Positions 15,832 to 23,734 of a stretch of 64,000 bases of DNA are shown piece after piece. The position numbers were made by a program, and so were the translations under genes. Location: NCBI GenBank assembly GCA_965228005.1, contig CBDDGV010000003.1, positions 868,001-932,000 of the forward strand, given 5' to 3'. Numbering within the stretch: position 1 is the first letter of the stretch; the number at the start of each line of letters is the position of its first letter. This stretch comes from JBCCXZ01 sp965228005 (GTDB lineage: Bacteria > Planctomycetota > Planctomycetia > Pirellulales > Lacipirellulaceae). The notes beneath the pieces were generated by a model. The model did no database searches. It saw nothing but the letters and a program-made list of their open reading frames with translations, and had not been told where the DNA came from.

Positions 15832-16434
15832 ATGACCACACTCCGAAGCGGCGGTGCGTCTACAGTCTCCCGGGTCCACTGCGACGCCTGCGACATGGCG
15901 TTGCCCCTCCGCCTGGGCGGGATGAGCGAGCGTTCGGCCCAGTGGGAGTGCGGCCGCTGCGGCTCGTCGTTCATGTCGGTGTACGACACGGTCTCTCCCA
16001 AGCACCGGATGTCGCTGATCCGTCTGGGGGACCTGCACTTCGACGCCTCGCGGGCCCCGAAGGTCACGCCGCAGATCAAAGCGCGGATCGAGATGATCGT
16101 CGAGAGCCAACGCAACGAAGAGTTCCACGAAGCCCGTCGCGAAAAGCGTATCCGCAGGTCCCTGCCGATCACCGGCGTCCGCGTCGACGAGAACCTGTCT
16201 CCTACGGGCGGGGGCTTCTCGGCGATGCTCGTGGATATCTCTACGGGCGGCTTGGGCATGGTGAGCTTGGAGCCGATCGACACCGAGTCGGTCATCGTGC
16301 AACTCCCCAAACCCCAGGATCGGCTGATGCAGGTTGTCCTGAAGATCACGCACAACCACGAGATCGACCGCGACCTGTACCGCGTGGGCGGCCCGCTCGT
16401 TGGCCGGTTCGCCGAAGCGGTCGTTCAGGCCTGA
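15832..16434 (+). CDS. Zinc-ribbon plus PilZ-domain protein
   Basis: A 200-residue protein from ATG 15832. An N-terminal zinc ribbon uses Cys17, Cys20, Cys40 and Cys43 (CDAC and CGRC). A short helical linker leads to a PilZ domain with an arginine-rich lead (REKRIRRSLPITGVRV) and the D-x-S-x-x-G element in LVDISTGGLGMV, the two parts of the cyclic-di-GMP binding site. It could thus respond to cyclic di-GMP. In-frame starts reach back to 15646, where they would overlap pdxA by 4 bases, but that extension lacks protein-like character. Partner unknown. Confidence 0.75.
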   Translation: MTTLRSGGASTVSRVHCDACDMALPLRLGGMSERSAQWECGRCGSSFMSVYDTVSPKHRMSLIRLGDLHFDASRAPKVTPQIKARIEMIVESQRNEEFHEARREKRIRRSLPITGVRVDENLSPTGGGFSAMLVDISTGGLGMVSLEPIDTESVIVQLPKPQDRLMQVVLKITHNHEIDRDLYRVGGPLVGRFAEAVVQA

Positions 16435-16482
16435 CTAAAAAACCAGCGTCCTGCTCTCCGCAATCGGTTAGCTCTAGAGCGG

Positions 16483-17223
16483 CTAAGCCGCAAGGCGATC
16501 GGCCGATTCGTGGCCGCCGCTCTGCTCGCGGTGGGCTTTCAATGACGGGCGTTCGGGCAGTTCTTCCCGAGCCTGATCTGGGTAGGACTGCAGCAGGTAG
16601 TGCGCCACAAGGCACCCGATCGCCCAGCCGACGAGCACGTCGGAGAGGAAGTGGGCCCCGACGACGAGCCGCTGGACGCCGACCCCAAGCGCCAACAGCG
16701 TGAAGAGCGTTCGCCCCCGAGGGTAGAGCCAGGTCAGACCGATCGCGAGTCCCGCTGCTGTGGCCGCGTGGGCGGAAGGGAAGCTCTGGCCGCCTGCACC
16801 GGCGCTGATGAGCGGCAGGAAGTCGGTGAATGTCTCCAGGTTGCTGAGGCCTTCCAATTGAAGCTGGCGGGGGCGCTGGCGGCTGACGATCAGCTTCAGC
16901 ACATCGGCGGCGAGCCCGCCGCCGAACGCGCAGGCGGCCAACCAGGGGACCAGCTTCCGGCGGAGTGGATCGAGGTTGGCCACCACGGCCAACACCAGCA
17001 GCACCCCGAGGCCGTGGCCGAACATCTCGGCCATGAACAGCAGGTCCGTGGACAAGCCCTGGAAACGGACGGGGAGCAGGGCGCGTTGCAGGGGGACGTC
17101 GACAACCAACGCCGAGCCGAACAGTACCGCGGCCGTCGCGGCGGCCAAGCCCAGCCGGAAGGCAGTGCGCTCCCTCAACGGGGTGCGTTCGCCGTTCAGA
17201 GCGCGGACGCTTGCTGTTGTCAC
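16483..17223 (-). CDS. PAP2-superfamily membrane phosphatase
   Basis: A 246-residue membrane protein with about six helices. The three PAP2 motifs are present: KLIVSRQRPRQ (KX6RP), the SFPSAHA core (PSGH equivalent, His in motif 2) and QRLVVGAHFLSDVLVG, in which the usual SR of motif 3 is QR while the catalytic His and Asp are kept. Such enzymes dephosphorylate phosphatidate, undecaprenyl pyrophosphate or other lipid phosphates at the outer membrane face. The loop between motifs 1 and 2 is longer than usual. The gene runs opposite to PilZ, converging with it across about 50 bp. Confidence 0.85.
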   Translation of the reverse strand: MTTASVRALNGERTPLRERTAFRLGLAAATAAVLFGSALVVDVPLQRALLPVRFQGLSTDLLFMAEMFGHGLGVLLVLAVVANLDPLRRKLVPWLAACAFGGGLAADVLKLIVSRQRPRQLQLEGLSNLETFTDFLPLISAGAGGQSFPSAHAATAAGLAIGLTWLYPRGRTLFTLLALGVGVQRLVVGAHFLSDVLVGWAIGCLVAHYLLQSYPDQAREELPERPSLKAHREQSGGHESADRLAA

Positions 17224-17548
17224 CTGACCCCCCAGGAAGTGACGGACGACCTTCGCGGTACGCTAGCTAATTGCTGCCGATCGACCGGCTCCGGTCCACA
17301 CAGTCGAAGCGCCTCGGCCCGGCAGTAGAAGTGATCGGGCGGGGGGCCGCACAGCTGCGGAAAAACCTCGGTTTTTCTCTTGCTCTTCAGCGGATGTTAA
17401 CGGCCGCTTCATAGGGAGACCGCCCAATCGACTCGGCTTGTTGGGCCCCGGCCCATTCCATAACCTCCGCGCGATAATTTGCTCGCCAGAGGAGCCGATT
17501 TCTGCTCGCTCCATAACTCCTTACTCTGTTCAGCCGGAGGCGTGAGCC
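17224..17548. other. Divergent intergenic region with an 18-bp dyad
   Basis: 325 bp separate the divergent PAP2 and glycosyltransferase genes and must hold both promoters. CCGCA-CAGC-TGCGG (17347-17360) abuts a perfect dyad, GAAAAACC-TC-GGTTTTTC (17360-17377), which could be an operator. The glycosyltransferase start is preceded by GGAGG. No coding signal is seen. Confidence 0.4.
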
Positions 17549-19348
17549 ATGCTTAGCCAATTGAAAGGCGCTCCGCTGGCGCTGGCCGTGACGGCCGTGG
17601 TGCTGTTCCTCTCGAACCTGGGAGGAGCCCGGCTCTGGGACGACGACGAGCCCAAGAACGCGGCATGCGGTCGGGAGATGTACGAGGAGGGCAACTGGAC
17701 CGTCCCCATGTACAACAACGAGCTTCGCCCTCACAAACCGGTGCTGCTGTACTGGGCGATGATCGCCTCGTACGCGACCGTAGGGGTTACGGAGTTTGGG
17801 GCCCGCCTCCCGTCGGCGCTTGCCGGCATCGTGACGGTGCTGCTTTGCTATCAACTGGGGCGGAAGCTGTACGACGACTGGGCCGGGCTGGCCGCCGGCG
17901 TGCTGCTGGCGAGTGGATTGATGTTCGCCGTGCTCTCGCGTGCGGCGACGCCGGACGGGGTGTTGATCGTCTGCATCACGGGTTCACTCTGGTGCTTTGC
18001 TTCCGGGGTAGCGGAACTACGCGGCGGGCATTTCAGCAAGGTATCGCCGGCGGAGAAGGCAGGCGGCGGTCTGTTCGACGGGCAAGCGCTTCCCCTCGGT
18101 TGGACCGCCGGGATGTACGGCTGCATCGGGCTGGCCGTGTTGGCGAAGGGGCCGATTGGCGTGCTCCTGCCCATGTCGATTACGGGGCTCTACGCGGTCT
18201 TGGCGCGTGCGAGGTTTGAGAGACCTGGCGGAGCAACCGGTTGGAAGCAGGCGGCCAGCCATGCCTTGGCTCTGGTTGCTCCGTGGCGACTCTGGTCCAT
18301 CGCACGCGGGATGCGGGTGTGGACGGGGGCGGCGATTGCCGGCTGCGTGGCGCTGCCTTGGTACGCCGCAGTGACGTACGCCACGGGCGGCGAGTGGCTC
18401 GCCGGGTTCCTGGGAACCCACAACATGCACAGGTTCATGCGCCCGATGGAGGGGCACAGCGGGCCGGTGTTCTACTACCTGATCGCCATCATGGCGGGCT
18501 TCTTCCCGGGGTCGTGCTTCCTACCGGTTGCTCTGGTGCGTGCGGTGCGCGAGCAGCGGGGCGATGCGAGACTGCAGCAGTCGCACCTGTTCTTGCTCTG
18601 TTGGGTGGCTTGCTACCTGATCGTGTTCACGGCGGCCGCGACCAAGTTGCCGAACTACATCGTGCCGTGCTTCCCGGCGGTTGCATTGCTGACGGGTTGC
18701 TGGCTGGCGGACGCGGCTCGGAGCGGGGCGGGGCAGCGGTTCTGGCTGCGATTGGGGCTGAGCTCGTTGGCCGTGGTCGGGGTCGTGCTGACCGCGGGGC
18801 TGGCCTACGTCGCGTCGCGCTACCTGGATTCGGACTGGACCATCCCTGTCGCAGGCTTGGCTCCGGTCGCCGGAGCGGCGGTAGCTCTGGTGCTTCTCCG
18901 ACGGGACCAGGCCGCCGAAGCGGCGATGGCCTTCGCCGCCACCTGCGTGGTGTTTTCTCTGCTGGCCACAGGGGTGACGGCTCCTCGCATCAGCCCGTAC
19001 CAGACCAGCCCGCGGGTGGCGCTCCGCTTGACCGAGATTGAAGAAGAGTACGGCACAGGTCCCGTGAACGTAGCGACCTACCGCTACACAAAGCCGAACG
19101 TGGTTTACTACCTGGGCCGACCGGTGCCGAAACTTGAAAACGACACGGACCTGGTGGAGCACCTGTCCACGCGAGACGGGTTGGCTGTGTTACCGCTCAA
19201 TGTCTACGAAAGCCTCAGCGACCGGTTGCCGCCGGGTGTCGGCGTGGTCCACACCGAACCCCGGTTCTTCAAGCCGGGGCAGGCGGTGGTGATCGTGGGA
19301 CGCGCACCCGCGGTCGCGCATTCCGATGGCCATGTAGAGCGGCGTTAG
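17549..19348 (+). CDS. ArnT-like (GT39-type) membrane glycosyltransferase
   Basis: A 599-residue polytopic membrane protein of the dolichyl/undecaprenyl-phosphate sugar transferase superfamily (PMT/GT39, ArnT-like). The first periplasmic loop begins LWDDDEPKNAACGREM, the acidic DE-P-A motif of ArnT-type enzymes, followed by NWTVPMYNNELRPHKPVLLYW. About ten to twelve helices follow, with a C-terminal soluble domain of about 110 residues (VALRLTEIEEEYG, VVYYLGRPVPKL). It would move a sugar from a polyprenyl-phosphate donor onto lipid A, protein or glycan outside the membrane; the acceptor is unknown. Start ATG 17549 has GGAGG 8 bases upstream. The stop overlaps that of the converging sugar kinase. 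Confidence 0.85.
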   Translation: MLSQLKGAPLALAVTAVVLFLSNLGGARLWDDDEPKNAACGREMYEEGNWTVPMYNNELRPHKPVLLYWAMIASYATVGVTEFGARLPSALAGIVTVLLCYQLGRKLYDDWAGLAAGVLLASGLMFAVLSRAATPDGVLIVCITGSLWCFASGVAELRGGHFSKVSPAEKAGGGLFDGQALPLGWTAGMYGCIGLAVLAKGPIGVLLPMSITGLYAVLARARFERPGGATGWKQAASHALALVAPWRLWSIARGMRVWTGAAIAGCVALPWYAAVTYATGGEWLAGFLGTHNMHRFMRPMEGHSGPVFYYLIAIMAGFFPGSCFLPVALVRAVREQRGDARLQQSHLFLLCWVACYLIVFTAAATKLPNYIVPCFPAVALLTGCWLADAARSGAGQRFWLRLGLSSLAVVGVVLTAGLAYVASRYLDSDWTIPVAGLAPVAGAAVALVLLRRDQAAEAAMAFAATCVVFSLLATGVTAPRISPYQTSPRVALRLTEIEEEYGTGPVNVATYRYTKPNVVYYLGRPVPKLENDTDLVEHLSTRDGLAVLPLNVYESLSDRLPPGVGVVHTEPRFFKPGQAVVIVGRAPAVAHSDGHVERR

Positions 19349-20490
19349 CGCTGCACCCGGGCGGAGCCGCCGGTGGCGAGGGCCTCGACCTCGGCCAATG
19401 TCGCCATGGAAACGTCCCCGGTGAAGGTGGTCAGCAGCGCGCCGTGGGCCCAGCCGATGCGGAGGGCCTCTTCGTAGGGCCGGCCGCTGATCAGGCTGTA
19501 GATCAGCCCCGAGGCGAATCCGTCACCTCCTCCGATTCGGTCAACGACGTCGAGCTCCAGCGTCGGGCTTGTGAACTGCTGACCGTCGACCCAGAGGACG
19601 GCGCCCCAGTTGTGGCGGTTGGTGCTCTTGACCTCTCGGAGCGTGGTGGCGACTGCCTTCACCTGCGGCAGTTCGACGCGCACCGCGTCGATCATCTTGA
19701 AGAACGTATTCGGGTCGAGTTCCGAAGGCTTCTCCTTCAGGTCGACGCCTTGCGAGCCAAAGAGCTCGGACGGCTCGAGGTCCGATAGCTTGGTCTCGAC
19801 TTCGGGGCCGCGGATGCCGAGGCCCTTCTGGAGGTCCTCTTCGTTGCCGATCAGCACGTCGACGTGTTCCACGATCCGGCGGAAGACCTGTTGGGCTTCC
19901 TCGATGCCCCCTCGGGCCGCCCACAGCTTGGCGCGGTAGTTGAGGTCGAACGACGTGACGGCCCCGGCGGCCTTGGCGGCCTGCATGGCCTCGATGATCA
20001 GCTCGGCGGTCGTGTCGGAGAGAGCGGCGAAGATGCCGCCGGAGTGGAACCAGCGGACGCCACCGTCGAAGATCTCCTGCCAGTTGAAGTCGCCCGGCTT
20101 GAGCAGGGCGCCGGCCTCGTTGGAGCGGTTATAGAACACCACTGGCGGACGGACGCCTTGACCACGGTCGCTGTAGACCGTCGCGATGTTGGGGCCGCGG
20201 ACGCCGTCGTACTCGAAGTGCTTGTAGAAGGGTTGGACCCCCATCTCTCGCACGCGGGCTTGGACGAGTTCGCCCACTGGGCTGTCGACCATCGCCGTGG
20301 CGACGCCCGTGCTAAGGCCGAAGCAGCTCGCCAGGTTGGCGGAGGTGTTGTACTCGCCGCCGGAGACGTGCACTTCGAACGACCGAGCGCGGCGGAAAGG
20401 AATGATGCCGGGGTCGAGCCGGTGCACAAGGGCGCCGAGCGAGAGGAAGTCGAGCCGGCAGGGGTCGGTGCGGACGGCGAGTGACGACAT
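19345..20490 (-). CDS. PfkB-family sugar kinase, 2-keto-3-deoxygluconate-kinase-like
   Basis: A 381-residue ribokinase/PfkB-fold kinase. The N-terminal substrate region is VHVSGGEYNTSANLASCFGL, and the C-terminal signature is DVVDRIGGGDGFASGLIYSL (near 318-330), with the catalytic Asp in GGGD and the anion hole formed by the glycines. Overall length and the FYNRSNEAGALL segment resemble 2-dehydro-3-deoxygluconate kinases, which make KDPG in sugar-acid breakdown; other ketose or nucleoside substrates are possible. No aldolase is adjacent. Its stop codon overlaps that of the convergent glycosyltransferase, leaving no room for a terminator between them. Confidence 0.8.
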   Translation of the reverse strand: MSSLAVRTDPCRLDFLSLGALVHRLDPGIIPFRRARSFEVHVSGGEYNTSANLASCFGLSTGVATAMVDSPVGELVQARVREMGVQPFYKHFEYDGVRGPNIATVYSDRGQGVRPPVVFYNRSNEAGALLKPGDFNWQEIFDGGVRWFHSGGIFAALSDTTAELIIEAMQAAKAAGAVTSFDLNYRAKLWAARGGIEEAQQVFRRIVEHVDVLIGNEEDLQKGLGIRGPEVETKLSDLEPSELFGSQGVDLKEKPSELDPNTFFKMIDAVRVELPQVKAVATTLREVKSTNRHNWGAVLWVDGQQFTSPTLELDVVDRIGGGDGFASGLIYSLISGRPYEEALRIGWAHGALLTTFTGDVSMATLAEVEALATGGSARVQR

Positions 20491-20704
20491 TGAATTGGGT
20501 GGGCTGGGGATGAGCTTGACGTCACGGCGGGGAAGCCGCCGCTGCTATCCGAAGGCCTAGCAGTGTAGGCCGTGCTTGGTCTGCCGCCGCCACTGCCGAA
20601 GGGATTTCTTATCCCTGCATTCTTACTGAAAGACCGCCCAACGCCAGGGCGTACGCAGAAGTCGGACACGCTGTGCGGAAAAACGGAGTTGGTTGCTCAG
20701 ACGG

Positions 20705-21859
20705 CTACCCGGCGGCCCGGTAGATCGAAAGAAAACCCTCGGCGTCGAGGGCGACCGGATTGAACGTACCGGTCCACTGCGGCACGGCCTCCTCGGCCAG
20801 GCGGGGCAGGGCCTCGGACGGCACCTGCAGGTCGGAGAGAGTAGTCTCTAGGCCGGCTCGGCGGCACAGATCCTCTAGCAGAACGGCCGCTGCTTCCACC
20901 GAATCGGCCGGTGACTCGCCTCCGCCGGTAACCGGCCCGGCGATCAGGCCATACGCTTGTGCACACTCTTCGCAGTGGGCGCCGTTGTGCCGGACTACGT
21001 GGGGGAGCATGACGCCGACTGCCTGCCCGTGGGGGACGCCGAATTTCGCCGTGAGCGGGTTGGCCAGTGCGTGGGCCGCCCCGAGCATGGAGTTCTCGAT
21101 CGCCAACCCGGCGAAGCAGGCGCCGAGCTGCATGTCGGCGCGGGCTTCCAGGTTGTCGGGCTCCTCGAAGACCCGGATCCCGTTGACGAGCGCCCGCCAA
21201 GCCTCTCGGGTGAATGCCTCCGAGCAGTGGCTCCGCTTGGTGGTGACGAGCGTCTCGACCGCGTGGGCAACGGCATCGATCCCGGTGAGCGCGGTGACCA
21301 TCGGGGGCTGGGTGAGGGTGAGTTCGGGGTCGAGCACCGCGGTGCGGAAGGCGGCCCGCTTGTCGCCGCAGGCCATCTTCACGTGTGTTTCGGCGTCGGA
21401 GATTAGGGCGAAAGACTGGGCCTCGCTGCCCGTGCCGGCCGTGGTGGGGACGGCGATCATCGGCAAGAGGTCGGCGGTGGCTTTGCCCACGCCCCGGTAG
21501 TCTTGCATCCGCCCGCCACAGGAGTGGATGAAGTTGATGCCCTTGGTGCAGTCCATGCTGCTGCCGCCGCCGAGGCCGACGAGGATGTGCGGGTCGAACT
21601 CCTTGGCGACCGCGACGCCCGCGTCGACGTTGTCGGTGGTGGGGTTCTCCTGCACGCCGTCGAAGAGGAGCGTCGCGTGGCCGGCGGATTGGAGGGCGTT
21701 GATGCCCCGCTGGGTGTGACCCGCGGCGATCACGCCCGGGTCGCTGACGATCATCACCCGGGCGCGGGGCCGGATCAGCGCGGCGAGTGCGCCGAGTTCG
21801 GAGACGCGGCCCGGTCCGAACGCGATGCGGGTGGGGCAGCTAAAGTCGAACGGCGTCAT
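20705..21859 (-). CDS. Iron-containing (group III) alcohol dehydrogenase
   Basis: A 384-residue NAD(P)-dependent alcohol dehydrogenase. The cofactor loop GGGSSMD is at 97-103, and PTTAGTGSEAQSFALISD follows near 138. All four metal ligands are in place: Asp195, His199, His263 and His277. The family interconverts alcohols and aldehydes, or hydroxyacids and oxoacids. The start at 21859 overlaps the stop of the upstream aldehyde dehydrogenase (ATGA); an upstream ATG at 21934 lies inside that gene. Coupling suggests that it handles the aldehyde made or used by the neighbour. Confidence 0.88.
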   Translation of the reverse strand: MTPFDFSCPTRIAFGPGRVSELGALAALIRPRARVMIVSDPGVIAAGHTQRGINALQSAGHATLLFDGVQENPTTDNVDAGVAVAKEFDPHILVGLGGGSSMDCTKGINFIHSCGGRMQDYRGVGKATADLLPMIAVPTTAGTGSEAQSFALISDAETHVKMACGDKRAAFRTAVLDPELTLTQPPMVTALTGIDAVAHAVETLVTTKRSHCSEAFTREAWRALVNGIRVFEEPDNLEARADMQLGACFAGLAIENSMLGAAHALANPLTAKFGVPHGQAVGVMLPHVVRHNGAHCEECAQAYGLIAGPVTGGGESPADSVEAAAVLLEDLCRRAGLETTLSDLQVPSEALPRLAEEAVPQWTGTFNPVALDAEGFLSIYRAAG

Positions 21860-23283
21860 CCGGTTGCGGCGACCTGCAGCGCGCGGCTGCGGTAGAGGAA
21901 CTCGATGAGGTTGCCCTCGTGCGGCTGGAGCCAATCGAGCTTCGGTGTGGGGATGGGGCCGAGGTTGAGGCGGTCGATGTCGGTGCTCCCGATGAGAGCG
22001 TCCTGGAAATCGGCGTCGTCGGTAAGTGCAGTGCCTACCAGCGTGGGGCCGATGTGGCGGAGCATCTGGTCCTGCGGGCAGCAGACGACGCTGGCCATCG
22101 GGAACATATACTCCTTATTCGCGGCGGGGATTTCCGGCGAGTCGACATGGAGAATTGTGGGGCGGAGGTAGGCGCAGGTCTCGTGCTCCACAAGCCTCGG
22201 GCCGTAGGCCTCGGTGGCGTGGGCGACGCCATCGGTTGCGATATCTGCTTCGAGCGCTTTCCACACCGCGGCCGCGACGCCCTCGGTGGTGAACGCGGCG
22301 AGGCCCGCGTCGGGGTTGTCGGGCGGGAGCGCCTCGATGGGGCCGAGCTTCTCAGCAATCGCCGCGGCAATCTCTTCGGTGTGCCGCGACGCGTAAACGC
22401 TGCTGCAGTTGATGCAGCTCCGCCCGCCGTTGCGGTAGATGCTGTCGGCGATCAGGTCGACGAACTCCGGCCAGCTGTCGACGCAGTCGTCGCCGATGAG
22501 GATCTTGCTGTAGCCGGGGCCGTGAACCTGGACGCGGGGGTTGCCCTCGTACTGCTGCACGGTGCTGGGGCCGCCGAAGATCATCGCCCGTCGGTAAGCG
22601 GCGAGCAGGGCCCCGCCAACCTCGGCGCCGGGGCCGGGGTAGAGCGAGATCGCCTCCGCAGGGATGCCGGCCTCGATCATCGCGGCGGCGACCCGGTAGG
22701 GGGTCCACGGTTCTTGCGACCCCGGCTTGAGGGCGAGCCCCATCTGCAGCGGGATCACCGGCAGCCACAGTGTGTGGACGCCCGGTGAATTGGAGGGGAG
22801 AACGGCCCCGAGGGCGTCGGTTTGGGCTTGGTAGCTGACGGTGACGCCACGGCCTTCGTCGCCGTAGCCTCGGGCGAGGATTTCCGGCGAGATGCCGCGG
22901 GTGAGGCAGTCGAGGATCTTCTCGATGTTCTTGAGGACGAACGCGTTCTTGGTGACGTTCGCCTTGCACATTGAGATCGGCATGCCCGTGGTAGCCGACT
23001 GCTGGGCGACGAAGTCGTCCGGCGACTGCGGGCTGTCGCCGACGGTGACCGTACCAGACTCGAACAACTCACCTGCCTTGCGGCAGCGCTCCATGAGCTC
23101 GGCGGGCGAGACTTGGCGGAGGGCCTCACGGGCCTTGGCCGCCTTCTTGGCATCGCGCTTGACGATGCCGCCGCCGACAGTGTGAACCTTTGCAACCGGC
23201 TCGCCGGTGAGGAAGTGCGAGACGGTTTCGGCTTCCAGGGACTCGTAGGGCTGGCCCCAGCGGTAGGCTGGTAATTCAATCAT
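21856..23283 (-). CDS. Aldehyde dehydrogenase-superfamily protein, LuxC/acyl-CoA-reductase-like
   Basis: A 475-residue ALDH-superfamily oxidoreductase. The cofactor region is SNSPGVHTLWLPVIPLQMGL (near 164), the mid-domain has LYPGPGAEVGGALLAAY, and the putative nucleophile is Cys290 in NGGRSC, with Cys293 following. Length and the nucleophile position near 290 resemble LuxC fatty acyl reductases and CoA-acylating enzymes rather than the 500-residue oxidative ALDHs, whose general-base Glu I could not place with confidence. The start is ATG 23283. Its upstream sequence is the end of an inverted repeat, with no Shine-Dalgarno. It precedes the alcohol dehydrogenase with an ATGA overlap. Confidence 0.78.
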   Translation of the reverse strand: MIELPAYRWGQPYESLEAETVSHFLTGEPVAKVHTVGGGIVKRDAKKAAKAREALRQVSPAELMERCRKAGELFESGTVTVGDSPQSPDDFVAQQSATTGMPISMCKANVTKNAFVLKNIEKILDCLTRGISPEILARGYGDEGRGVTVSYQAQTDALGAVLPSNSPGVHTLWLPVIPLQMGLALKPGSQEPWTPYRVAAAMIEAGIPAEAISLYPGPGAEVGGALLAAYRRAMIFGGPSTVQQYEGNPRVQVHGPGYSKILIGDDCVDSWPEFVDLIADSIYRNGGRSCINCSSVYASRHTEEIAAAIAEKLGPIEALPPDNPDAGLAAFTTEGVAAAVWKALEADIATDGVAHATEAYGPRLVEHETCAYLRPTILHVDSPEIPAANKEYMFPMASVVCCPQDQMLRHIGPTLVGTALTDDADFQDALIGSTDIDRLNLGPIPTPKLDWLQPHEGNLIEFLYRSRALQVAATG

Positions 23284-23286
23284 AAG

Positions 23287-23317
23287 GAACCGCCGATGAA
23301 CGCTGATGAACGGAGAT
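23287..23317 (+). repeat. Left 31-bp terminal inverted repeat of the GxxExxY cassette
   Basis: Beginning GAACCGCCGATGAACGCTGA, this 31-bp arm matches the reverse complement of 23700-23730 at 30 of 31 positions; the only mismatch is G versus C at arm position 27. It stops 3 bp short of the aldehyde dehydrogenase start codon. Confidence 0.93.
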
Positions 23318-23331
23318 AGTCGCGGGTAGAG

Positions 23332-23721
23332 TTAGTAGTTGTTGACAACACGTTTCACTTCGACCTTGGGGTTGCCGAAGTTCATCAGAAGGGCAACTGA
23401 TAGCCCTGTTGCCTTGAGATAGTTCATGCACTGGGCTTGGTGGATGCTATCGAGTTGCCTAACGGCTTTCAGCTCAAGGATGACGCTCTGATCGACGACC
23501 AAGTCGGCGACGTACTCGCCAACGACGGCGCCGTCGTAGACTACTTCGATTCCCTTCTGCTGCTCCACTTTGAAGCCACGTTTCCGGAGTTCATGGCAGA
23601 GAGCGTTTTCGTACACCTTCTCTAAGAATCCTGTGCCTAGAGCGTTCGCCACGTCGTAGGCCGCTCCAATGATCGCCTCGGTGAGCCGATCGCTGTGCGA
23701 TCTGCGTTCATCAGCGTTCAT
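23332..23721 (-). CDS. GxxExxY protein (predicted nuclease-like fold)
   Basis: A protein of about 129 residues with the name-giving motif GFLEKVY (Gly31, Glu34, Tyr37) in TGFLEKVYENALCHELRKRG. A later segment has Asp73 in YVADLVVDQ and Glu83-x-Lys85 in ILELKAV, a spacing like the PD-(D/E)xK nuclease core. The function of the family is unknown. The start at 23721 lies inside the right inverted repeat, so the first codons (MNADERRS) are repeat sequence; an ATG at 23748 would begin outside the repeat, inside the LuxE-like gene. The Cys/His content gives no zinc motif. Confidence 0.85.
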   Translation of the reverse strand: MNADERRSHSDRLTEAIIGAAYDVANALGTGFLEKVYENALCHELRKRGFKVEQQKGIEVVYDGAVVGEYVADLVVDQSVILELKAVRQLDSIHQAQCMNYLKATGLSVALLMNFGNPKVEVKRVVNNY

Positions 23722-23730
23722 CGGCGGTTC
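23700..23730 (-). repeat. Right 31-bp terminal inverted repeat of the GxxExxY cassette
   Basis: The reverse complement of this arm matches 23287-23317 with one mismatch. It supplies the ATG (23721) and the first codons of the GxxExxY gene and ends 4 bp from the stop of the LuxE-like gene. Confidence 0.93.
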
Positions 23731-23734
23731 TGCT

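Larger units (their letters stand above)
23287..23730 (-). mobile_element. Repeat-bounded GxxExxY cassette (444 bp)
   Basis: The element consists of two 31-bp inverted repeats enclosing one gene. It fits exactly between the LuxE-like stop (23735) and the aldehyde dehydrogenase start (23283), with 3 to 4 bases on either side. No transposase is encoded, and no target-site duplication is visible in the flanks. It looks like a non-autonomous mobile cassette that inserted in an operon without breaking either gene. Mobility is inferred from the structure only. Confidence 0.65.

Noticed and set aside
16436..16480. T-run on the minus strand after the PAP2 gene as a terminator
   Set aside because: Only three to four base pairs could be formed before the T-run, so the stem is too weak.
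21860..21934. Longer N-terminus for the iron alcohol dehydrogenase
   Set aside because: The extension lies within the aldehyde dehydrogenase gene and is Arg/Pro-rich. The ATGA-coupled start gives a normal family N-terminus.
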